DNA of 64,000 nt from Ruminiclostridium sp. (GTDB taxonomy: Bacteria; Bacillota; Clostridia; Oscillospirales; Ruminococcaceae): assembly GCA_017625405.1 (NCBI GenBank), contig JAGALB010000043.1:62001-126000 (forward strand). Reading direction: 5' to 3'. The notes beneath the pieces were generated by a model, which saw only the letters and a list, made by a program, of their open reading frames with translations, searched no databases and was not told where the DNA came from. Below, in pieces: positions 52,476-60,165 of this stretch (within the stretch, counting starts at the first letter, position 1; each line of letters begins with the position of its first letter). A program made the position numbers and the translations under genes.

Positions 52476-53120
52476 ATGACTTTAGGTAAGTTACAGGCAA
52501 ATTCTGTCATTTCAGCTTATCAGAACTCGACAAATCAGACCCCCCACGCGTCCGAAGAGGCTAAAAAGCTTGGTCTTAAAGACGAGCAGACCGTTGGTAA
52601 GAACGAAAGCCGCTATGAGCTTGACGGTACACTGAAGGAGGAATATGCTCCTATCGGTATGAAGAGAACTGACAAGCTTGAAAAAAGCGGTGAAGCTGAG
52701 GAATCCTTATTCAATAACGGAAAGGATGACAAAGCGATCGGGCATAACGAAAAGCATGACGGATTTGATAAGGAAATCCCGGATTGTCAGTGTGAAACCT
52801 GTAAGAACAGGCGTTATCAGGACGATTCCAATGATTCCTGTGTTTCATTCCAGTCTGCTACAAGAATGACTCCGGGTGCTGCGGCATATAAGGTCCGTGG
52901 TCACGAAATGGAGCACGTTCGCCGTGAAAGTATCAAGGCTGAAAACGAGGGAAAGAAAGTTGTTTCCCAGACTGTTCAGATCAAGACTGATACTTGTGAA
53001 GAATGTGGAAGAATTTATGTTGCGGGTGGTCTTACAAGGACCCGTACCCGTATTGACATGACTGATTTCCATAAGACATTTATGCTCGGATTTGACGGTT
53101 CTGATGTTAAAACAGGCTGA
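52476..53120 (+). CDS. Putative metalloprotease-like protein with HEMEH motif and cysteine clusters
   Basis: A 214-residue soluble protein. Residues 1-100 are hydrophilic and probably disordered. Then come Cys104, Cys106 and Cys109 (DCQCETCKNRRYQDDSNDSC), the segment SFQSATRMTPGAAAYKVRGHEMEHVRRE with an HExxH-type motif (143-147), and TCEECGRIYVAGGLTRTRTRI with Cys174 and Cys177. This resembles the widespread uncharacterised SprA-related/CJM1_0395-type putative metalloproteases, where a zinc ribbon flanks the HExxH helix. No signal peptide. AATGGAGGG ribosome binding site, own promoter and terminator: a single-gene unit. Proteolytic activity is unproven. Confidence 0.72.
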   Translation: MTLGKLQANSVISAYQNSTNQTPHASEEAKKLGLKDEQTVGKNESRYELDGTLKEEYAPIGMKRTDKLEKSGEAEESLFNNGKDDKAIGHNEKHDGFDKEIPDCQCETCKNRRYQDDSNDSCVSFQSATRMTPGAAAYKVRGHEMEHVRRESIKAENEGKKVVSQTVQIKTDTCEECGRIYVAGGLTRTRTRIDMTDFHKTFMLGFDGSDVKTG

Positions 53121-53133
53121 ATATGAGAGAACC

Positions 53134-53164
53134 AAAGGCGGCTGCATTGCGCAGCCGCCTTTTT
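53134..53164. terminator. Terminator between the HEMEH gene and deoB
   Basis: AAAGGCGGCTGC (53134-53145), loop ATTGC, GCAGCCGCCT then TTTTTCC. Strong on the plus strand; the minus-strand tail is weaker. Confidence 0.88.
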
Positions 53165-53180
53165 CCTTTAATTACACATA

Positions 53181-54305
53181 TTACAATAAAATACCCAGCT
53201 TCTCCAGAACCATTCTTCCTATACTGTCAAATCCATCAATTGTTCCCAGATTCTGTGGAGGAACATTCTTTCCGTAAACCAGCAGAGGTGTGTATTCTCT
53301 TGAATGGTCGGTAGAGGGTGTTACAGGGTCGCAGCCGTGGTCGGCTGTAATCATCAGCACATCATCATCACGAAGCTTTGGCATAAAACCGCCCAGCCAT
53401 TTGTCAAATTCATTAAGAGCATTTGTATAGCCTTCAACATCATTCCTGTGGCCATACGACATATCGAAGTCCACAAGATTTACAAAGCAGAAGCCTTCCC
53501 AGTCTTTTTCGGCAAACTCTTCGGTTTTCTTCATTCCGTCAGCATTATCGGCAGTTCTAACATAGTCTGTAAGACCCACGCCTGCAAAAATATCATTGAT
53601 TTTTCCGATACCGTAACATGTAAGACCAAAATCGGAGATAATTTCAAGATATGTTTTTTCGGTAGGTTTAAGGGAAAAATCATGTCTGTTCTTTGTGCGT
53701 GTGAAAGGGTGTTCGCCGATAAAGGGTCTTGCAATTACACGTCCTACGCCATGCTCACCGACGAGTATTTCTCTTGCAATTTCGCAGTAACGATATAATT
53801 CATCCACGGGAACAAGCTCTTCATGTGCAGCAATCTGAAAAACGCTGTCAGCAGAGGTATAAACGATAAGCGCCCCTGTTTCAAGATGCTCATTTCCGTA
53901 ATCTCTGATAACATCAGTACCAGAATACGGCTTGTTGCAGATAACCTTTCTGCCTGTTCTGGCTTCAAATTCCGAAATTATATCGGCAGGGAAGCCGTCG
54001 GGATAAGTTGGAAAGGGATTTTCCGATACAATTCCCATCATTTCCCAGTGTCCTGTTGTGGTATCCTTACCTTTGGAAAGCTCTTTCATACGGGCATATT
54101 CAGCGAAGGGAAAATCAGCCATACCGCCGTATTCATTACCTTCAATATTGAAAAGACCGAGATGCTTAAGATTGGGAACATTCAGTTTTCCCGTATCGTA
54201 GCAGGCTTTAAGGGTGTTGCTGCCCTCATCGCCATAATCCTTTGCGTCAGGCATTTCGCCTATACCAACACTGTCCAGAACAATTAAAAATACACGCTTT
54301 GCCAT
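53181..54305 (-). CDS. deoB: Phosphopentomutase
   Basis: DeoB interconverts ribose/deoxyribose 1- and 5-phosphates in nucleoside breakdown and salvage. The 374-residue alkaline-phosphatase-superfamily enzyme has FLIVLDSVGIGEMPDA (Asp metal ligand, N-terminus), the nucleophile region KDTTTGHWEMMG (about 79-90), and metal ligands in ITADHGCDPVTPSTDHSREYTPLLVYG. It lies nine bases after deoC in the same operon. Confidence 0.97.
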   Translation of the reverse strand: MAKRVFLIVLDSVGIGEMPDAKDYGDEGSNTLKACYDTGKLNVPNLKHLGLFNIEGNEYGGMADFPFAEYARMKELSKGKDTTTGHWEMMGIVSENPFPTYPDGFPADIISEFEARTGRKVICNKPYSGTDVIRDYGNEHLETGALIVYTSADSVFQIAAHEELVPVDELYRYCEIAREILVGEHGVGRVIARPFIGEHPFTRTKNRHDFSLKPTEKTYLEIISDFGLTCYGIGKINDIFAGVGLTDYVRTADNADGMKKTEEFAEKDWEGFCFVNLVDFDMSYGHRNDVEGYTNALNEFDKWLGGFMPKLRDDDVLMITADHGCDPVTPSTDHSREYTPLLVYGKNVPPQNLGTIDGFDSIGRMVLEKLGILL

Positions 54306-54314
54306 AACTTCTCC

Positions 54315-54959
54315 TTATTCGCTGAGAGCTTTTACCGCTCCGCTTGTTCCGATTCTTGAGCAGCCCAGTTCAATGAATTTCTCCATATCTTCCTTTGTGC
54401 GGATACCGCCAGCTGCCTTGATTTTAACATTTTCGCCGATGTTTTCTTTAAAGAGAACAATGTCTTCAGCCTTCGCACCTGCTGTGCCGAAGCCTGTTGA
54501 TGTCTTTATGAATTCTGCACCCGCCTCTGTCACCAGCTGACAGAGCTTTATTTTTTCGTCGTCTGTAAGGTAGCAGGTTTCGATAATTACCTTTAAAAGC
54601 TTACCGCCGCAGGCAGCCTTTACTGCCTTGATTTCATCAAGAACTGCATCAAACTGCTTGTTTTTTACATAGCAGACATTGATAACCATATCGATTTCAT
54701 CAGCACCCTTTGCAACTGCATCCTTTGTTTCAAAAACCTTTGTTTCTGTTGTGCAGTAGCCCAGAGGGAAGCCGATAACAGTGCAGATATTAAGAGCGGG
54801 GAACTCCTTTTTTGCAGTTTCAATATAGCAAGGAGGAATACAAACGCTTGCTGTGCCGTATTTTACAGCTTCACCGCAGAGTGTGCTGATTTCTTCAAGT
54901 GTAGAGGTTGCCGCAAGTTTTGTGTGGTCAACATATTTAAAGATTTCGTTATTATTCAT
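54315..54959 (-). CDS. deoC: Deoxyribose-phosphate aldolase
   Basis: DeoC cleaves 2-deoxyribose-5-phosphate to acetaldehyde and glyceraldehyde-3-phosphate. The 214-residue TIM barrel shows DHTKLAATST, VCIPPCYIE, the KVIIETC strand, and the Schiff-base lysine in FIKTSTGFGTAGA, ending in the phosphate-binding GGIRT and SRIGTSGA. Together with DeoB it forms a complete route from deoxyribose-1-phosphate to central metabolism. Overlaps the upstream lipoprotein gene by eight bases. Confidence 0.97.
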   Translation of the reverse strand: MNNNEIFKYVDHTKLAATSTLEEISTLCGEAVKYGTASVCIPPCYIETAKKEFPALNICTVIGFPLGYCTTETKVFETKDAVAKGADEIDMVINVCYVKNKQFDAVLDEIKAVKAACGGKLLKVIIETCYLTDDEKIKLCQLVTEAGAEFIKTSTGFGTAGAKAEDIVLFKENIGENVKIKAAGGIRTKEDMEKFIELGCSRIGTSGAVKALSE

Positions 54960-56073
54960 TGTTTATGTTCTCCTTTTCGGTTATAAATGCAAATTGTGTT
55001 TCTGAATCCGCGTCAAAATATACCATACGGTAGCTGCCAATATCATCTGCGAGAGGTGATATGTGTATTTTATCACCATCATCAGTTTTTTTGCAGGTTG
55101 CAAGCCTTGATTTTTCAGGCAGTTCAGAATGTGGATAATAGATGTAAATTCTTTCGCCTGTTCCCGAAACAATGTTGTATGCAGGTGTTACAAATTCTCC
55201 GTCAATAATTCCGTTTCCGTCAAATTCCGAAGCGTCAGGCATATCTGCGGGAGCAAAGCTTACTGTATCAGGGGTGCTGTCTGATACATAGTAATAAAAA
55301 TCATCGTATTGTCCAAGAATATATTCGTTATGTTCAGTTTCGTCATTTACAAAGACAAGACTTTCCTCAATTTGGATAGCATGCTTTTTTATTTCCGTAA
55401 AATCAGTAAACACGTTGTAATCGGGTCTTTCCTCATAATCCTTTTCTGAACGATAGGAAATCATGTAAAGATTAACTCTTTCGTTATCCAGCAGAAAATT
55501 ATAAAAGCTCCTGTCAAGGGAAATCAGGTCTGCGTCAACATAATCTGCGGTGATGTTGCAGGCGTTGTTTGCAAAAACTTCTGCGAAATTTTCGCCGTCA
55601 AAGTATTCGGAATAAAGATTTCCTGTGTTCCACTCTGCTTCATTGAAAAAGTTGTGTGTTTTTCCGCCGTCAATATTGATACTTTTTATTTCTCCCACAA
55701 TGCCTTTTGCACTTTCAGCCTTTTCTGATAATTTTTCTGTCAAAGCTGAGATAATTTCATCCTGCTGATAATTATCCGCACCGTCAGCATTTTCTGTTTC
55801 GCCGTCGATATACACGCTGAAATCCTTATTATTATAAGACATTCTTATCATAGCGGTTGTAAGGGGAGTGCCGCCAAAAAGCCCTGAGCTGCGCTCAATC
55901 GCAGATTCAATAACTTCAGGGGTGAAGCCGTATTTTTCTTCGATATAAGCTATTGCATTTTTTTCAGCCTGTCTGAGATTTTTCTCGTTTTCAGCCTTTT
56001 GCTCCTTGCTGTCACAAGCTGAAAAAAGTATTGTGCAGCCGAGCAGTAATGCGGTTAATCTGATTTTTTTCAT
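54952..56073 (-). CDS. Lipoprotein of unknown function in the deo operon
   Basis: A 373-residue lipoprotein: signal peptide with lipobox LFSAC (Cys about 20), then a Glu/Lys-rich helix (KEQKAENEKNLRQAEKNAIAYIEEKYGFTP), and an alpha/beta outer domain with many acidic residues. YGFTPEVIESAIER resembles domains where a short helix precedes a cystatin-like sheet, but I cannot assign a family. Its stop overlaps the deoC start, so it is co-translated with deoCB although nothing in it suggests nucleoside binding. Function unknown. Confidence 0.7.
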   Translation of the reverse strand: MKKIRLTALLLGCTILFSACDSKEQKAENEKNLRQAEKNAIAYIEEKYGFTPEVIESAIERSSGLFGGTPLTTAMIRMSYNNKDFSVYIDGETENADGADNYQQDEIISALTEKLSEKAESAKGIVGEIKSINIDGGKTHNFFNEAEWNTGNLYSEYFDGENFAEVFANNACNITADYVDADLISLDRSFYNFLLDNERVNLYMISYRSEKDYEERPDYNVFTDFTEIKKHAIQIEESLVFVNDETEHNEYILGQYDDFYYYVSDSTPDTVSFAPADMPDASEFDGNGIIDGEFVTPAYNIVSGTGERIYIYYPHSELPEKSRLATCKKTDDGDKIHISPLADDIGSYRMVYFDADSETQFAFITEKENINNE

Positions 56074-56093
56074 TTGTCCTCTCCTTATGAAAA

Positions 56094-56120
56094 GCGGCGG
56101 ACGCTTTTACCGTCCGCCGC
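56094..56120 (-). terminator. GC-rich hairpin after upp
   Basis: GCGGCGGACG (56094-56103) pairs with CGTCCGCCGC (56111-56120); TTTTC follows on the minus strand, then GGAGAGG before the lipoprotein start. Probably a partial terminator between upp and the lipoprotein-deoC-deoB genes. Confidence 0.7.
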
Positions 56121-56134
56121 CCATAAAATATACT

Positions 56135-56776
56135 TTACTTAGTACCGAAGATTCTGTCGCCGCCGTCACCGAAGCCGGGAACAATGTATAAATCTTCATT
56201 GAGTCTTTCATCAAGTGCGCCGCAGTAGATGTCTACATCGGGGTACTTTGCCTGAACAGCTTCAACGCCTTCAGGACAGGTGATAACTGTCATAAGCTTG
56301 ATGGAGTGTGCGCCTGCTTCCTTTACCTTTTCGATAGCCTTTAAAGCAGTAGCGCCTGTACCGAGCATAAGGTCCATAATGATAACATCACGTTCGTTGA
56401 TGTCGAAGGGAAGCTTGCTGTAATATACAGAAACATCGCCATCCTTGGCGTTTTCGTCACGGCAGATACCGATGTGACCAACCTTGGCAGCAGGAACAAG
56501 TGCAACAGCACCTTCTACCATGCCAAGACCTGCACGAAGTACAGGGATAAACGCAATCTTACGGCCTGAAATTACATTGGAATTTGCGATAGCAATGGGA
56601 GTCTGAACCTTAACAGCCTTTAAGGGAAGATCTCTTGTCGCCTCGTAAGTCATGAGCATAGCAACTTCGGAAACAAGCTCTCTGAATTCCTTTGAACCTG
56701 TGTTCTTATCACGCAGAAGAGTTACCTTGTGCTGTAAAAGGGGATGATTTAAGATGTGAAGCTTTTCGTTTGACAT
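56135..56776 (-). CDS. upp: Uracil phosphoribosyltransferase
   Basis: Upp converts uracil and PRPP to UMP. The 213-residue type I phosphoribosyltransferase has HPLLQHKVTLLRDKNT (N-terminus), PVLRAGLGMVEG (about 80-91), the PRPP-binding IIMDLMLGTGATA (about 131-143), and the uracil-binding IVPGFGDGGDRIFGTK end. Three bases after rpiB. Confidence 0.97.
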   Translation of the reverse strand: MSNEKLHILNHPLLQHKVTLLRDKNTGSKEFRELVSEVAMLMTYEATRDLPLKAVKVQTPIAIANSNVISGRKIAFIPVLRAGLGMVEGAVALVPAAKVGHIGICRDENAKDGDVSVYYSKLPFDINERDVIIMDLMLGTGATALKAIEKVKEAGAHSIKLMTVITCPEGVEAVQAKYPDVDIYCGALDERLNEDLYIVPGFGDGGDRIFGTK

Positions 56777-56779
56777 ATT

Positions 56780-57211
56780 TCAGTCCTCCAGTTTCTTGAT
56801 TTTATTAATGCGGACAGCGTGTCTGCCGCCCTCAAATTCAGTGTGTAAAAATACGTCCAGCATTTCAACTGCCGAGCCGGCACCTGTTGTGCGTCCTCCC
56901 ATGCAGATTACGTTTGCGTCGTTGTGAAGTCTTGTAAACTTCGCTGAAAACCAGTCTGCACAGAGTGCTGCACGGATACCCTTTATCTTGTTGGCTGCCA
57001 TTGAAATACCGATGCCTGTTCCACAAAGGAGAATTCCCTTGTTTTCTTCTGTTTCCAGAACCTTTTTGCAGACCTTTTCGGCAATATCGGGATAGTCAAC
57101 CGCTTCTCCGTCACAGCCCATATCAGTATATTCAAAGCCGTTGCTGTCAAGATACTTCATTAGCTCAAGCTTTAACTGATAACCGCCGTGATCACAGCCG
57201 ATATAAATCAT
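56780..57211 (-). CDS. rpiB: Ribose-5-phosphate isomerase B
   Basis: RpiB interconverts ribulose-5- and ribose-5-phosphate. The 143-residue protein shows IGCDHGGYQLK (N-terminus), the catalytic cysteine loop GILLCGTGIGISMAANKI (about 67-84) and RLHNDANVICMGGRTTG. I start at ATG 57211, nine bases after AAAGGA; ATG 57217 is only three bases from it. Pairing with upp links pentose phosphate and PRPP supply. Confidence 0.95.
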   Translation of the reverse strand: MIYIGCDHGGYQLKLELMKYLDSNGFEYTDMGCDGEAVDYPDIAEKVCKKVLETEENKGILLCGTGIGISMAANKIKGIRAALCADWFSAKFTRLHNDANVICMGGRTTGAGSAVEMLDVFLHTEFEGGRHAVRINKIKKLED

Positions 57212-57234
57212 TTTCATGCTTCCTTTCGTATGGT

Positions 57235-57936
57235 TTAAATCTTTCCGCCGGCTTCTTTTGCGAGTCTTTCACGTTCTGCCTGTGGCAGACGAAGATAAAC
57301 AGGCATCAGAGCGTCAGCGCTTATATCTGAACAATGCTCGCCGGCAAAGCACACACCTGTTCCTGACTGATATTTCAGGGCAGGGGGGGCAAGTTCGATA
57401 AGACCGTCCTTTATTTTGCTGTAAACAAGGTCGGCACCGTCGCCTGCGAGAATAATTCTTTCGTTGTAATTGCCAAGATCCTTTTTCAGATCTTCGATAA
57501 AGATTGCACGGTCATCGCATAAGCGCATCACGATTCCGTTCTGAATGCGGAATAACGCGTTATACAGCTGATTGCAGCGTGCGTCCATAACTGCACAGAC
57601 AATTGCGTCAGTTACGGTAAAATTATGTGCGATAGCCTCAAGAGTTGAAACAGAACGCACAGGCTTGTCAAGAGCGCTTGCCATGCCTTTGATTACCGAA
57701 ACGCCTATACGCAGCCCAGTAAATGAACCCGGACCGGCTGAAACAGCAAAAGCGTCAATTTCCGAAAGCTCAAGACCTGCGCTTTTTATTATATTTTCGA
57801 GAAAGGGAACAAGTGTCTGTGAATGGGTAAGCTTTGTGTTAAGTGTGCCTGATGCGATTACTTTAGGATTTTCGCCGAGCTCACATACCGCACATGCGGA
57901 AACAACAGCAGAAGTATCAATACCCAGGATCTTCAT
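57235..57936 (-). CDS. tsaB: tRNA threonylcarbamoyladenosine biosynthesis protein TsaB
   Basis: TsaB is the partner that activates TsaD in making t6A37 on ANN-decoding tRNAs. The 233-residue ASKHA-fold protein has ILGIDTSAVVSACAV (N-terminus), SAGPGSFTGLRIGVSVIKGMA (about 66-86) and CAVMDARCNQLYNALF. Three bases separate it from tsaE. TsaD and TsaC are not in the window. Confidence 0.94.
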   Translation of the reverse strand: MKILGIDTSAVVSACAVCELGENPKVIASGTLNTKLTHSQTLVPFLENIIKSAGLELSEIDAFAVSAGPGSFTGLRIGVSVIKGMASALDKPVRSVSTLEAIAHNFTVTDAIVCAVMDARCNQLYNALFRIQNGIVMRLCDDRAIFIEDLKKDLGNYNERIILAGDGADLVYSKIKDGLIELAPPALKYQSGTGVCFAGEHCSDISADALMPVYLRLPQAERERLAKEAGGKI

Positions 57937-57939
57937 AGC

Positions 57940-58368
57940 TTATTCACCCTTTCTTTTTATGGTAATTTCACGGCTTTCCTCGCCTGTTTTCTCAATATCA
58001 ACAAGCCATACATCTTCCAGATAATCAGCAAGGTTACTGATATTTTCGCTCCATTCCACTGCCAGTATACCGTCACGGTCGAAATAATCAAAGAATCCGA
58101 TTGCGTAAAGGTCATCATAGGAATTAATGCGGAATAAATCAAAGTGGAAAACGTTTGTTTCGTTGCCGATATATTCGTTTACAAGAGCGAAGGTGGGGCT
58201 TGAAACGCCTCTTTCGATACCGAAATGCTTTGCAATTCCTTTGGTAAAATGAGTTTTTCCCGCACCCATTTCTCCTGTATAAAGGATAGTATCACCGATT
58301 TTAAGCTGTTTTGCAAATTCTTCGGCAATAGAAATTGTTTCGTCTACGGAATTGGATGTGTATTTCAT
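57940..58368 (-). CDS. tsaE: tRNA threonylcarbamoyladenosine biosynthesis ATPase TsaE
   Basis: A 142-residue ATPase with Walker A YTGEMGAGKTHFTKGI (about 30-45), SSPTFALVNEY (switch-like), FHFDLFRI and ILAVEWSE typical of TsaE. It drives release or turnover of the TsaBD complex in t6A synthesis. Start shares one base with the fhs stop. Confidence 0.95.
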   Translation of the reverse strand: MKYTSNSVDETISIAEEFAKQLKIGDTILYTGEMGAGKTHFTKGIAKHFGIERGVSSPTFALVNEYIGNETNVFHFDLFRINSYDDLYAIGFFDYFDRDGILAVEWSENISNLADYLEDVWLVDIEKTGEESREITIKRKGE

Positions 58369-60038
58369 CAGAATAATCCCGAAATTGTGCCGTCGGTTGC
58401 AACATCAATATTATTTGCCGCAGGAACCTTGGGAAGACCGGGCATTGTCATGATATCGCCTGTAAGCGCAACCACGAAGCCTGCACCTGCAGAAAGCTTT
58501 ACGTCACGGACTGTGATTTCGAAGTTTTCAGGCTTTCCGAGCTTTGCAGGATCATCGGAAAGGGAATACTGGGTTTTTGCAACGCATACAGGGATGTTGC
58601 CGTAGCCGAGTTCTTCGATTTTTGCAATTTCCTTTTCAGCCTTTGCTGTAAAGATAACGCCATCGGCACGGTAGATTTCCTTGGCGATTATGTTAAGCTT
58701 TTCCTTGATGGGAAGCTTTTCGTCATAGAGAGGTTTAAAGTTGCTTTCATTGTTTTCAACAGCGTCAACGACAGCCTTAGCAAGCTCAATACCGCCTTCG
58801 CCGCCCTTTAAGAATACATCGGAGAATGCAACAGGAGTATCGTTTTCCTTGCAGAAATTCTTGATGAATTCAATTTCAGCGTCTGTATCGGTATAGAAGT
58901 GGTTGATTGCAACAACAACCGGCACACCGTACTTCTTCATATTTTCGATATGAGCCTTTAAGTTTACGATACCCTTTGAAAGAGCATCAAGGTTTTCAGC
59001 GGTAAGCTCAGCCTTGGGCACGCCGCCATTGTACTTGAGAGCACGGATAGTAGCCACAAGAACAACACAGTCGGGCTTTAAGCCTGCATAACGGCACTTG
59101 ATATCGAAGAACTTTTCAGCACCAAGGTCAGAACCGAAGCCTGCTTCGGTGATACAGTAATCGCCAAGCTTCATAGCGAGCTTTGTAGCTCTTACGCTGT
59201 TGCAGCCGTGAGCGATATTTGCAAAAGGACCGCCGTGAATGATTGCGGGGTTGTTTTCAAGAGTCTGTACAAGGTTGGGGTTGATAGCTTCCTTCAAAAG
59301 GGCAGTCATAGCACCTACTGCGTTCAGATCCCTTGCGTAAACGGGTTTGCCGTCATAAGTATATGCAACAAGAATGTTGCCGAGTCTTTCCTTTAAGTTG
59401 TCAAGGTCGGTAGCAAGACAGAGAATAGCCATGATTTCGCTTGCAACGGTAATCTGGAAGTGATCCTCTCTGGGAATACCGTCCATACGTGAGCCGAGAC
59501 CGACAATACAGTTTCTGAGCGCTCTGTCATTCATATCAAGACATCTCTTGAGCTGGATCTGACGCTGGTCAATACCGAGAGCGTTGCCCTGCTGCATATG
59601 GTTGTCGAGAAGAGCGCAGAGAAGGTTGTTTGCCGCTGTGATAGCGTGCATATCACCTGTGAAATGGAGATTGATATCTTCCATAGGCACAACCTGTGAA
59701 TAACCGCCGCCTGCAGCACCGCCCTTTACGCCGAACACGGGGCCGAGAGAAGGTTCTCTTAAAGCGAGAACGGAATTTATACCAAGCTTCTGCATACCTT
59801 CGGAGAGACCGATACTTGTGGTGGTCTTACCTTCGCCTGCAGGAGTGGGGTTTATAGCTGTAACAAGAACAAGCTTGCCGTCAGGCTTATCTTTCTGACG
59901 GTCGATGTATGCCTGTGAAATCTTTGCTTTATAATGTCCGTAAGGTTCAAGCTCATCATCATTTATGCCGAGCTTTTCTGCAATATCCTTGATTTTAAGC
60001 ATTTTGGTCTGCTGTGCAATTTCGATATCTGTCAGCAT
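58368..60038 (-). CDS. fhs: Formate-tetrahydrofolate ligase
   Basis: Makes 10-formyl-THF from formate, ATP and THF, feeding purine and formyl-Met synthesis or acetogenic C1 flow. The 556-residue length is typical. P-loop [14 protein letters not shown] (about 66-79), [20 protein letters not shown] (about 93-112), [15 protein letters not shown] and the C-terminal [24 protein letters not shown] are all family signatures. First gene of fhs-tsaE-tsaB-rpiB-upp. A promoter lies about 85 bases upstream. Confidence 0.97.
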   Translation of the reverse strand: MLTDIEIAQQTKMLKIKDIAEKLGINDDELEPYGHYKAKISQAYIDRQKDKPDGKLVLVTAINPTPAGEGKTTTSIGLSEGMQKLGINSVLALREPSLGPVFGVKGGAAGGGYSQVVPMEDINLHFTGDMHAITAANNLLCALLDNHMQQGNALGIDQRQIQLKRCLDMNDRALRNCIVGLGSRMDGIPREDHFQITVASEIMAILCLATDLDNLKERLGNILVAYTYDGKPVYARDLNAVGAMTALLKEAINPNLVQTLENNPAIIHGGPFANIAHGCNSVRATKLAMKLGDYCITEAGFGSDLGAEKFFDIKCRYAGLKPDCVVLVATIRALKYNGGVPKAELTAENLDALSKGIVNLKAHIENMKKYGVPVVVAINHFYTDTDAEIEFIKNFCKENDTPVAFSDVFLKGGEGGIELAKAVVDAVENNESNFKPLYDEKLPIKEKLNIIAKEIYRADGVIFTAKAEKEIAKIEELGYGNIPVCVAKTQYSLSDDPAKLGKPENFEITVRDVKLSAGAGFVVALTGDIMTMPGLPKVPAANNIDVATDGTISGLF

Positions 60039-60122
60039 ATAATACCATTCCTTTCACATCCGGATGTCACTATAAAACAGAAATAAGCATGGCATTGCCG
60101 GATAATAAAAATTATTAAACAT

Positions 60123-60151
60123 ATTATACCATAAACAGTGTAAAATTTCAA
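60123..60151 (-). promoter_or_regulatory. Sigma-A promoter for fhs
   Basis: On the minus strand TTGAAA (60146-60151), 17 bases, TATAAT (60123-60128). The leader of about 80 bases contains the palindrome ACATCCGGATGT (60056-60067 region) close to the ribosome binding site; no match to known folate riboswitches was recognised. The -35 lies 15 bases from the topoisomerase A stop. Confidence 0.7.
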
Positions 60152-60165
60152 CACTTTTAGAAAAA

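Noticed and set aside
60039..60122. Possible THF riboswitch in the fhs leader
   Set aside because: The leader is short and does not show the conserved THF riboswitch sequences; only a small CATCCGGATG palindrome is present.
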